A DNA stretch of 64,000 nucleotides from Areca catechu (Eukaryota > Streptophyta > Magnoliopsida > Arecales > Arecaceae). This document shows, piece after piece, positions 45,611-56,300 of the stretch. A program made the position numbers and the translations under genes. The notes beneath the pieces are model-generated. The model saw only the letters and a program-made list of their open reading frames with translations, ran no database searches and had not been told where the DNA came from. The DNA is taken from positions 34,021,601 to 34,085,600 of the forward strand of contig CM038047.1 in assembly GCA_021397845.1 (NCBI GenBank), written 5' to 3'. Position 1 is the stretch's first letter. Each line of letters starts with the position of its first letter.

Positions 45611-45894
45611 GTAGGCCGATGGGGTCTATCGAGGGGTCCGTCATCGATGGGGAGGGAGGCGTCGGCCATCGAGGGGTCCGCCGTCGAGGTGAGGGGGAGG
45701 AGGCATTGGCCGTCGAGGGGAGCAAGGCATCGGCCATTGAGGGAGGCGTCCGGCGTCGACCATGGAGGGAGATTTGGCCTTTGGAGAATCGATGGAAGGG
45801 AGAACAGAAAAAAAGAGGCTAGGGCATCGATGGAAAATTAAAAAAAATTTATAACCAGGAATTTCTTTCTAAGAAATTTTTTTTAAAAAAAATC

Positions 45895-47030
45895 TTTTTT
45901 TTTTTTTGCAACTAAGAATTTGGTTGCAAAATTAAGAAATAAAATTAAATAAATATTTTTAAATTATTATTTTTTTTACAACCAAATTTTTGGTTACAAG
46001 ATTTTAAAAAAATTAAAATTAATTTTAAATAAAATCTTGCAACCAAAAATTCGGTTGCAAAATTAAGAAATAAATTTAAATAAATATTTTTAAATTATCA
46101 TTTTTTTTTTGCAACCAAATTTTTGATTGTAAAATTCTAAAAAAATTAAAATTAATTTTAAATGAAATTTTGCAACCAAGAATCTTGTTGCAAAACTAAA
46201 AAAAACTTTAAAAAATATTTTTAAATTATCATTTTTTTGCAATCAAATTTTTGGTTGCAAATTTTTTTAAAAAAATAAATTAATTTTAAATGAAATTTTG
46301 TAACCAAAAATCTGGTTGCAAAACTAAAAATAAAAAAAAAAATAAAATATTTTTAAATTATCATTTTTTGCAATCCAATTTTGGTTGCAAAATTTTTTAA
46401 AAAAATAAAATTAATTTTAAATAAATTTGCAACCAAAAATTTGGTTGCAAAATGAAGAAAAAAAACTTTAAAAAATATTTTTAAATTATCATTTTTTTGC
46501 AAACAAATTTTGGTTGCAAAATTCAAAAAAAATTAAAATTAATTTTAAATAAAATTTTGCAATCAAAAATTGGTTGGAAAATTAAGAAAAAAGTTTTAAA
46601 AAAAATTTTAAATTATCATTTTTTTGCAACCGAATTTTCTGTTGCAAAATTTAAAAGAAAATTAAAATTAATTTAAATGAAATTTTGTGACCAAAAATTT
46701 GGTTACAAAATTTCAAAAAAAATATTTTTAAATTATCATTTTTTTGCAACCAAATTCTCGGTTGCAAAATTTTAAAAAAATTAAAATTAATTTTAAATGA
46801 AAATTTGCAACCGAAAATTCAATTGCAAAATTTAAAAAAAAATAAAAATATTTTTAAATGAATTTATGTTTCGGTTGCAAAATCAGTTAAAAAATAGGAA
46901 TCTTGCAACTGCATTTGCAACCGATTTGAGTTGGTTGCTAAATTATTAAGAAATAAATCGGTTGCAAAATAAGTCATAAATGTAACAAAAAAGGTCGGTT
47001 GCAAAATCGGTTACTAAAATATTGTTTTCT
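45895..47030. repeat. CACTA subterminal repeat block, right (5-prime) end
   Basis: Copies of ttttgcaaccaaatttttgg, its complement ccaaaaatttggttgcaaaa, and aaatcggttgcaaa recur every 50-130 bp, often as head-to-head pairs. The last 150 bp carry the same tcggttgc form as the other end. Confidence 0.88.
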
Positions 47031-47037
47031 TGTAGTT

Positions 47038-48881
47038 GATCATATATACCTTGTATATGCCAAGTCTTTAGTATATTTATTATAAGATTTCGATCTCTCT
47101 AAATTATGTACCTATACATGATATGTACAAATGCATCATTGTCCTATTCTCCCAACATTTTCAGCCTTATATATTATTATCGCTTAAATTCATACAAAAA
47201 TGTCTGCCATCTTTTTTTATTTTTCTAATACTCAACTTTTTTTTAATCATTGTTTTGTGTATCGACACTGGCTAGCTAGCAATTATTTTTTCTTAAGCTT
47301 ATGAAGCCATTGTATCCAATTACAGGTTCGTATGGTATGCCCTCAAATGAGTTCGGTATATGATCATCAGAATAGCTACAAAAGACCCAAGGAATCTTGC
47401 AAAGAAATATGGGAGTTAACTTTTACCAGATATGAATAAAAAGGACATATAGCCTTAGATTAAGAAGGAAGCACAAGAATAATTCTACATTCCAGTGTAA
47501 CAAACAAGCCCGAGCCCATAACTTTATTGTTTTATCCACTTTGATGTCTTTATGCTAATGGCAAGTACAACTTTATATATCTTTAATAATGGTATAATCA
47601 CGACCAAGGCTATGAATCTTGGCTACATATATAATGAGCTAGCAGTTAAATAATCTTGATTCAGAACATCTTATTTATTATTCCTTAAATAAAACAAGGA
47701 GAAAATGGATTCTCTCCGGAGCTTGTCTCCGCCAACTCTGCTACTTAAAGGAAGTTAATTTTGGTTTTATTTGATGATGGATTTCTTCTAATTTTAAAAA
47801 GTGCTCTCATGAGCGGTTATGCACAGTTTACCTTCGCTCGGTGACCGGAGATCCGTGTGACGGTCTCACCTTATAGATGGTTCATAGCTTGAAAATGCTG
47901 ATCTTCAACTTAGGATTCATGAGAAGACCTGCAAAAAATTTCAATACGAGACATTGAAGTATAGAGAATAGAGGGATTGAAAGATGAAAAGAAGAGAGAT
48001 GAAAAATGAAGAATGCTTGGAGTTAGGCGGTTTAGACTCTTCAAATAGTCATGAAGGGACTCTTTTGAAGCGGAGTGGCTCTCACACCTCCTCCCTCATG
48101 AAATGAACTTGTTAATGAAAACAAAGAAAATAAAAAAAATTATGAACCTCACACACTCTCTCAAATAGAGTAACCAAGGTTTAAAGCAATAAGAAGAAAA
48201 TATTCAAACTTGATTTTATGATTGCCTGCAGGTAGTCGAACACCTGCAAGCCAGCATGGGTGCATATGGTGCTGGAAGGTACGAAAATGCGAGGAATTAA
48301 AATGGAAGGTAAATGGCCTGTGTTACAAAATAACGGCCAACTGAGGCTTGACCTATCAGCTTATGAAGCTTATATGTGTTCAGTACATAGATCCCAGGAG
48401 GCTCGGTCTACCTCCTCGCATTCCTTTATCCGAGATATTGCTTATCCCCTGCAGTGTTGTACGAAGATCACATGTTTATCCGGATATTAACTTTGCAACA
48501 GGATTGGGTGGCTTTATTTATCGTAGATCACTTTGATGATATTTTGTGGACTCGAATGGATGATGTGTCTTTTTTTTTTTTATTTACGAGATATTATCTT
48601 TTCTGATTTTTTTAACTATATTCATGTTTAAATAATGATTCGAATGCTCCATAAAAAAATTAAAAATTTTTCAAGTGAAAGGAGATGACAAGAAGTTCAT
48701 CAGTTCGCACAGAAACTTCCTGTCTGTCAGTGTCGAGTAGCGTAGCAGGTGAAGTCTTTCAGGCTTACTCCCCCACGCAACTTGATTTAATTAATGAATT
48801 TAGGATACTTTGCGAACTCGACATCGCGGAGTCCGGCCTGCCGTGCCCGATTACGACTTTGCTATTTGCAAACGCCCACGG
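47038..48881. other. Intergenic DNA, no gene recognised
   Basis: The short frames at 48260-48536 and 48685-48885 overlap or lack any family likeness. Composition is AT-rich and mixed. Confidence 0.45.
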
Positions 48882-50985
48882 CTAGCCCATAACCGAACGT
48901 TTTTTTAAAAAATATTTTTTAAATAAAAAATATTAAAATAGATGTTTCGGGATATATTATCGAAGTAGGTGTTTGCATCGACGTGACGGTGAGGACATCT
49001 AAGTCCGGCTTTTCAAAAGACGAAATGGATTCATCTTTTGAAAAGCAAAAATTTTATAAATCAATATTTTTGTATTTTATTTTAAAATTGATTGATAGTA
49101 ATAAGTGATGCGATGTTGAAATCGGGACGAATTCAATTTGAAATTCGTCTTTCAACAAACGAATTCAAAAATCATTTTTTTTTATAATTTTAAATATTAT
49201 TATTATTTTAAATAAAATAAATAAATTTTAATTTAAATAAATAAATAAAAAAAAAAAATTAGATTATTTAAAATTTTATATATTAGTTTTTGATAATATA
49301 ATTATTATAGGATTTTAAGAAAGAGAAGGAAAAATAGATATTAAGGAACTATATAAAAATAAGAGGAATTAAAAGTAATAAAATTTAACTAAAAAGAATA
49401 TTAATCGAACTAATATTAATTAAAAGAATTATAATATATAAATATTTATATTATTATTTATATTCTAACTATAATGAATATATTATAATTTATTATATTA
49501 TATATTATAATTTTTATAATATAGTATAAAAAATTTTAAAAAAAATAAATAAAAAATAAAAAATATCATCATGTCGATACTATTCGTCGCTAGCCCGGTA
49601 CCAGTTCGGTCGATAGCACCCGGTGTCAGTCCGATCCTTGCTCAGGAGCGGTGGCAGGATTCCAACGACCGGACCGGCGATCGGGTGTAGCATGACTGGG
49701 GCTAGACCGGTGACAGGATCTTGGCGTCGGATAAGTAATCGAACCCGGGTGGCCGGACCGGCTGCCGGATCGGGGGCCGCAACTGGGCTCGCATCGGGGG
49801 CCGGACCGGGGGCCGGACCGGCGGCGGACCGGGGCCCGCATCGGGGGCCGACTAGCGGCCGGACCGGGGGCCGGATAGGAAGTCGGACCGGGTGGCCAGA
49901 CCTGGGCTGCAACTGGGGCCAGACCGAGGGCGGATCGGCGGCCGGACCGGGGGCGGACCGGAGCCCGCATCGGGGCCGGATCGGGACCCCGGTCCGGCCG
50001 CTAGTCTGGCCCCCGATGTGGGTCCCAATCGGCCGCGATCCGGCCCCCGGTCCGACCCCAGTTGCGGCCCCCGATCCGGCAGCCGGTCGGCCACCCGGGT
50101 CCGATTACTTATCCGACCGCCAAGATCCTGTCACCGGTCTAGCCCCAGTCATGCCACAGAAAAGATCGCCGGTCCGGTCGTCGGGGTCCTGCCACCGCTC
50201 CTGAGCAGGGATCGGACTGACACGAGCTGTCGACCGAAACTGGTACCGGGACTAGCGACCGAATAGTATCGACATGATGATTATTTTTATTTTTTTTATT
50301 TTTTTAAAATTTTTTATACTATAGATAAAAATTATAATAGATAAGATAAGAAATTATAATAATTCATTATATTTTAGAATAAATAAGAATAATTATATAT
50401 AAATTATAATAATATCTTTAATTAATATTATTTCGATTAATATTATTTTTAGTTAAATTATTATTAATTTTAAATTAATATTATTTTATATAGTTAATTA
50501 ATATTATTTTTAATTATATTATCTTAAAATAATATATAATTAATATTATCAAAAATAATATATAAATTTTAAACATACTAATTTTTTATTATTATTATTT
50601 ATGTAAAATTAAAATTTATTAATTTTATTAAAAATAATAATAATATTCATAAAATTATAAAAAAAATTGATTTTGAATTCGTTCGTTGGAAAGACGATTC
50701 CAAATTGAATTCGTCCTTCCAAAAAACGATTTCAATGTCGAATCACTTACTTACCTGTCAAATCAAATTTTAAAATAAAATAAAAAAAATTGATTTATAA
50801 GAATTTTGTCTTTTCAAAAGACGAAATTCAATTTCATTTTTTGGAAAGCCGAATTTAGATGCCCCATCACCGCCATGTCGATGCAAAACACCTACTTCGG
50901 TAAATATATCCCGAAACACCTATTTTAATAATTTTTTATTTAAAAAATATTATTTTAAAAAAAAATTCCCAATAACCACCCCTAG
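48882..50985. mobile_element. Foldback-like palindromic element with GC-rich core
   Basis: Arms 48882-49864 and 49992-50985 are near reverse complements along about 980 bp, with a spacer of about 127 bp. The outer 680-700 bp of each arm is very AT-rich; the inner 290 bp and the spacer are very GC-rich, built of phrases such as gccggaccgggggc. Matching landmarks: gatgtttcgggatatatt on the left against aatatatcccgaaacac on the right; ggagcggtggcaggat against gtcctgccaccgctcc. Both outer ends carry ctag. It encodes no recognisable protein. The structure fits a foldback or long-TIR non-autonomous DNA element. No target duplication was found, so the family is unassigned. Confidence 0.8.
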
Positions 50986-51347
50986 TAAATATTCCTGGTT
51001 TATCTGGCTGGCAAAATTTCCCTCTGGTTTCCCACCCTCACCTCGATACTTGGCCAGCTTGCCACGCGCAAGGCCATTTTCTCTTCCCTTCCAAACACCA
51101 AACAAGTGTAAGAGCCCTTGTTGTTCAAGGCTGTCCAAAACCACTCCATCCCTTCCTTCCAGCCAGGCACCCAACAAACCGAACACGTACACCTTTCTCT
51201 CCCCTAACTCGGAGAGGTGGTGCCACCACCTCCTACAAGGCCTCCCCCACCCAGTATGGGCGTACCCCCCCCCCCCCCCCCCCCGCCCGCTGTTCTATAT
51301 ACAGAACCCTCCACCCCCCCGACTAGCATCCCCGCCGCCGCCGCTCC
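50986..51347 (+). other. Promoter and leader region of the LEA_2 gene
   Basis: A CT- and C-rich leader-like stretch with a poly-C tract at about 51267-51284 and a second C run at 51312-51318. No clear TATA box. The nearest in-frame stop before the chosen ATG is TAG at 51324-51326. Confidence 0.4.
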
Positions 51348-51935
51348 ATGGGCTGTTGCCGCTGCTGCCTCTGCTTCTTTTGCACCCTCTTCCTCCTCTT
51401 CCTCCTCAGCTCCATCGCCTCCTTCCTCTACATCTACCTCGTCATCAACCCCGTCATACCCACCTACGAGGTCGAGCGCTTCGGCGTCACCGCCCTCGAC
51501 ATCAATCCCAAGGACGGAAGCGTCGCGGCGGAGATGGCGGTCACCGTACGGGCCGAGAACCCCAACAAGAGAATCGGTGTACGTTACGAGGAGGGAGGGT
51601 GGGCCGCGGTGGCGTACCGCGGGGTGGCGCTGTGCTCGGGGCCGCTGCCGGTGTTCTACCAGGGGCCGCAGAACTTGACGCTGATGACGGTGTCGTTGAC
51701 GGGGCGGCAGAAGCCGGAATTGTGGGTGGCGGCGTCGCTGCAACGGGATCGGGACACGGGGAGCGTGCCGCTGAACGTGACGGTGAGGGCGCCGGTGGGC
51801 TTGAGGGTCGGGACGGTGGATCTCCGGGCGGTGGTGGTGAAAGCCGTCTGGGACCTGGAGGTGGGGGGCCTCTCGCCGGGAAAGAATGCCAGCATCATCA
51901 AGTTGGAGGACTACAAGGTCAGCCTGGACATGTAG
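51348..51935 (+). CDS. NDR1/HIN1-like LEA_2 membrane protein
   Basis: A 195-residue frame starts MGCCRCCLCFFCTLFLLFLL. The Cys-rich N-terminus and one membrane segment (about residues 8-33) are followed by a LEA_2 domain (about 60-175) with the conserved NPNKRIGVRY at 71-80 and NLTL and NVTV (possible glycosylation sites). This is the NHL/LEA hydroxyproline-rich glycoprotein layout: short cytosolic end, anchor, extracellular beta-sandwich. Family members take part in defence signalling and membrane or wall stress. The specific role here is unknown. The ATG is in good context (gctccATGGG). No upstream in-frame Met occurs after TAG at 51324, though the intervening codons read HPRRRRS, basic residues often found before the anchor. 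The gene is single-exon and GC-rich. It converges on the C2-GRAM gene, whose stop is 1.4 kb away. Confidence 0.9.
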   Translation: MGCCRCCLCFFCTLFLLFLLSSIASFLYIYLVINPVIPTYEVERFGVTALDINPKDGSVAAEMAVTVRAENPNKRIGVRYEEGGWAAVAYRGVALCSGPLPVFYQGPQNLTLMTVSLTGRQKPELWVAASLQRDRDTGSVPLNVTVRAPVGLRVGTVDLRAVVVKAVWDLEVGGLSPGKNASIIKLEDYKVSLDM

Positions 51936-53328
51936 AAGGTGTTTGGATGGTTATTAAATGGAAGGACTCGAGATTACCTCCTCTAAATTTTGCCACTGGC
52001 ATTCTGTGGTTGCTTGCTTGGATACCGATGAGCACTTAAACCAGAACGCTGGAAAGTGCTAGCCTGACATGGAATTATCACACCGTTGACTGCACTTGAC
52101 CGTCCTTTTACTTTTTACCTAAAATATTTCAATGAAGAATATTTATGTTCAATCCCTCTCTCAAGCATATGTTTCCATAAAACATGTCTAGCTAATTATA
52201 TATAACAACGGACATAACCCTGTGCCAAAAATACTTGTCCGTGCCGATCGAAAGGACTAAATGTAAAATGTTAGATCCCGAGGGACTGGCGGTAAATTGA
52301 CGGTCAAACCAAGGATCATGTGTTAAATTCACCGAGCTTTGACCCGGCTATGGTTCATGGTTGGTACGGGAGGAGGTCCATAAAGCGATGAGTAGACTAG
52401 CTCCTTGATGACAGATTGGAGGCTATAGTATCCTGGCCCTCCGATAGATCGAAGTTAGCTTTTTTTTTTTTTAAGAGGAAAACATAGACCGACTACTTCG
52501 ATAAACCCTCTAACAGGGCCGGATGCATTAAGAATTGCTCGGCATTCAAGAGGTTCAAGAAAGAGTCTCCTTTTGTTAAGCCTACCTTCGGGAAGAAAAT
52601 TTATTGGGGGCTTAACAGCAATGCACCGTGAAAAAAATTAGGAAAAAAAAGTTGATCTAAAATAAATCACGAATACGATTCTTTTTCCTCCCTCCCTCTC
52701 TATATACTTGGGTTGAATTTATAATTCTTCATGTATAGCAGAAAAAACAAAAAGATCATCAAAACCTCTTTTACTTTCAGAAAAAAATCATTTGTCATGT
52801 GATTTTCCTCGTGATTGGACTGTGTAGGTGTACACGCAGGATGAAACCAACATTCCTTTGAATAATTTTGTTACTCATGTTAGCAAGAAATATCACTAGC
52901 CAGCTAGTTTACAGGTCAATAGCATTTGTGAGACAGTTTGCATTTCATCATATTTCACCAGCATGGCCATCCATGTTTCCAACACGCCCCTCTCTTACAA
53001 AAGCTCCCTAATTGTACAGTAGAATGGAGAAAACCGCCTTGAATCCATCATAAGATATTCCAGAACAAACCATAACAAAAACTCCTGGTAGTCGTCTTTT
53101 ATTTGATGCCTGAAGGATCAAGAATCAAAATCGACAACTCTCTAACCAATTCTCGGGCTTGCAGCTGAACCTTTGAAGTTGCTTTTTTCCAGCCGAAACA
53201 ATCAAACTTCAGAATATGAATCATTTGTTATTCGATGCTAAGAATCCATGCCGATATTCAAGGTATTTTTTTTTTTATTTGGTGCTAGAATTCACAAATA
53301 TCTGCATGTATCAGCAAAAAGAATCCTT
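51936..53328. other. Convergent intergenic region
   Basis: Holds the 3-prime ends of the two converging genes. I see no additional gene. A run of T at 52461-52471 and mixed AT-rich DNA fill it. Confidence 0.5.
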
Positions 53329-56300
53329 CTACTTTCCCGTTATGGATTCCTTTTCAACTTGATTGAACATCACCTCGAGTCGTGCTGATGAATTGGATAT
53401 CACATTCTTTGTTATTCTCTTTTGATGCTTAGTCCTCCTCAACCAAGCAATCCCCAAGGATACCTGAACATTGCAGGCCTTCAGAGGGGCAAGATCCTCC
53501 ATATGGTACCTCAAGTGAAGCTGCATGAGAAAAAAGAGTGACATCATTGGTACCTCTAGTGGAGCTGCATGAGCAAAAAGAGTGACATGATTGGAACAAA
53601 ATCTCAGAAAAGCCACTATTGAAAATCTATGAATCTATAGACAGTAATTATATACACTTAAAGCCACAATGAAAATATTAGTCTGAAAAAGATGTTCTTA
53701 CGTTAAAGTAGTCAGCAAGTAGAACCCCTTGGAGTGTCATCACTTCTTCAATAATCCATCCATTTCGATCAGGCAAGGGAGTTTTTTGCTGTGTGCTAGT
53801 TACTTCACCTCCATAACGAGATAAACTCTTGTCAAATTTGTAATGAACTTGCCTTTGGTAAATGTCAGGCACAACGGGTTCCCATGCTGATATAGAGTAG
53901 TTGACACAACCAACTTTTTCCATTACACTTTTCTCCAAGGAAGTTCCTTTAAATACCTCCATTAATGAGTTCATCTGATGACACATCAATGGTCACAGTT
54001 CACTAGTCATTTTCGCAATCCCCAGGCAAGCTCAATTTGAGAATACAAGCACGCACGCGTGCACATGCACACACATATATAGACAGAGATAGAGAGAGAC
54101 TTGGCTACATTCGAATAGATTTAGAGTCAAATCCATTCAAGTCCCTTACCATCTAATTTACACAGAATTTCACGTAGAAAAAGTAAAAAGTTAATGCTAT
54201 ATTAATGGTGCATAATAAATACAAACAAAAATAAATAAGAATGATCCAGAATAAATATAAATATTTCAGAATAAATACAAACATTTCAGAATAAATAGAA
54301 ACACTTCAGAATAAATACTTTTGTCTTTATATATTTGTATTTATTCTGAAATATTTCTGTTTATTCTGAAAAAATGTGTGTTTATTCTATAAAGTATTTG
54401 TATTTATTCTAAAAAAGTGGACTATCCTATCAATAATAGTTTCAACAACCACCAACAATTATTAATACACAATTAATGCGAGTGAAAGGTTATGTTTATT
54501 CTTGAAAATTTGTGTTCATTTTAAAATGTTTTTATTTATTTATGTTTATATTTATTCTACATTATAAACTTTTTTTTACTGTATTTTGGATATATGCAAA
54601 TCAGATGATGGGGGACTTGACCGGATTTGACTTCAAATCTACTCAAATATAGCCAAGTCTATCTCTCTATATATATGTATGTACACGTGTATGTATGTAT
54701 GCATGTATGAATATGTAATAGAGAAGGGGGAAAAAACTTCTGACATGTAATGTATGAATGTAATGGAGAAAGGGAAAAGAAAAGAAAACTCACATCAACA
54801 GATATGGTAGAAGAGAAAACTTCTAACATGTCAGCATCCTCTATGCCCAGGAAAGATCCACTCTCCTCACTATGGAGGGTTTCTTCAGATTCTTCTTCAA
54901 CTATCCACACTTTTTGTTCAGGGCTCAAGGACCTAGCCTTCCATAGAGCCATGATTGTCCTGTTAGGCATTAAAAATACATATTTATTCTCTTTATCAAG
55001 AGGTGAAGTATAACATGAGAATCAGAAATGCAACTTAAAAACCAAAAATCCAAATGTGAATGCATGAAAACCCTGGCAGGCATTAAACAAAAACACAACA
55101 CTTAATCCCAATAACTAGAAAAAGCAATGTATGAGCATATTGTGTAGGTTTATAAACCACTAATACTTCAAAAGTAAGGGCTGTACAAAAATGAAATAGA
55201 ATGAGGAACTAGTGTATCATCAACCCATGCAGAAAACAAACTGATAAGAGTAAAAAGGGAAACAAATTTTCTTTTGCTTGAATTTATGCCTTACATAAGA
55301 TTCAAAATATTGTACAAGGAAATAAGTCAAGAGTATTACCTGTTGGCTACATTGAATGATACAAATGACTGGAAATGAAACCTAAGTCTCCCATCCTGAT
55401 CAACAGTCTTCGCACCATGCTTTGCATCCATAGCTTTTCCCCTGCGGAGAATAATCAAAACAGATGGGCTGGCCATTGATGCCAGAGTTGGAGGAATCAC
55501 CTGGATGTCCTCAATATCTTCCCAAAGAAAGAAAAAATTTGTTTTGTGTCCAAATAAGTTTGCATGAAACCCAATTATTCTTGGAGAAAGAAAGAGGCGG
55601 CCCTGCAAGGATAAAAAAAGTTGCAATTTTTTCAGTTGGCATGTGTGCTGATCCTTACATCATGTGAACATTACATACCTTCAGTAAGATTTATAACATG
55701 TCGCAGTTTATAAAAGGTCATCAAAATTGCATTCACACTATTCCACTAATCAACCAATAGAATGTAATTTGATTGGAGCATATCATTATTCAACCAGACT
55801 GGACAATGTGAAACATTTGAAGGTAACCGCTACCTCGACATTCAGACAATAAATATGCCAAGAAACTATTGTCTAAATTGCCTGACACGGCAAAATTTTA
55901 AAAACTGCAAGTTGGCATGGTGAGCTGCTGATTCCTGAATCAAGCTGACTGGCCTACTAAATGACTGTAACAGTGATGATGACCGAGTAGCTAACAAGCT
56001 GACCAAATATATTATTGCCATCCTAAATCAAATGATTGAGGAGAACAGATTTTTCAGACAGCATTGACAAGAGGTGAAGCATGAAGGCAAGCAGAGGAAT
56101 CTGATAGTACAACATAATGGAAGCAAATAAGAACCTGCATGGGCATCTTGCGCTTCAAGTGACAGGAAAAATCATTGATAAGAAACTCTTCTGGTGGCAG
56201 ACTGAAAAGCTTCTGGAATGCAGAATTCATCTGAGGAGACCTCAAATTTATCTACACATACATTTTGTCCAGAAATTAATAAATATAGGAATGTATAAAC

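Larger units (their letters stand above)
36861..47037 (-). mobile_element. CACTA (En/Spm) DNA transposon, about 10.2 kb, defective
   Basis: The left end reads CACAACAAGAAATCAATGTTTT. The complement of the right end reads AACTACAAGAAAACAATATTTT. Both are close to the CACTACAAGAAAA termini of plant CACTA elements. Dense subterminal repeats of the core aaatcggttgcaaa in both orientations occupy 36885-37460 and 45895-47030, as in En/Spm. A decayed transposase of the TNP2 type lies at 42835-40981 on the minus strand, so the right end is the 5-prime end. A 3-bp target duplication could not be confirmed (ttt on the left, gat on the right). Known mechanism: cut-and-paste transposition with binding of the subterminal repeats. 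The broken transposase means this copy would need help in trans. Confidence 0.88.

Noticed and set aside
45244..45841. Pro-rich and Gly/Arg-rich frames at 45244-45841
   Set aside because: They are produced by the 57-bp minisatellite and show no domain on either strand.
36858..47040. A 3-bp target duplication for the CACTA element
   Set aside because: The bases next to the ends (ttt and gat) do not match, and the right terminus is mutated, so the duplication is not claimed.
49580..50266. Long overlapping open frames on both strands in the GC-rich core
   Set aside because: All are Pro/Arg/Gly/Ser-rich translations of the palindrome repeats, present on both strands alike, with no domain.
51050..52039. 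A 329-codon plus-strand open frame overlapping the LEA_2 gene
   Set aside because: It is a GC-rich out-of-frame shadow with Pro/Arg/Gly-rich nonsense sequence. The frame at 51348-51935 carries the conserved membrane anchor and LEA_2 motifs.
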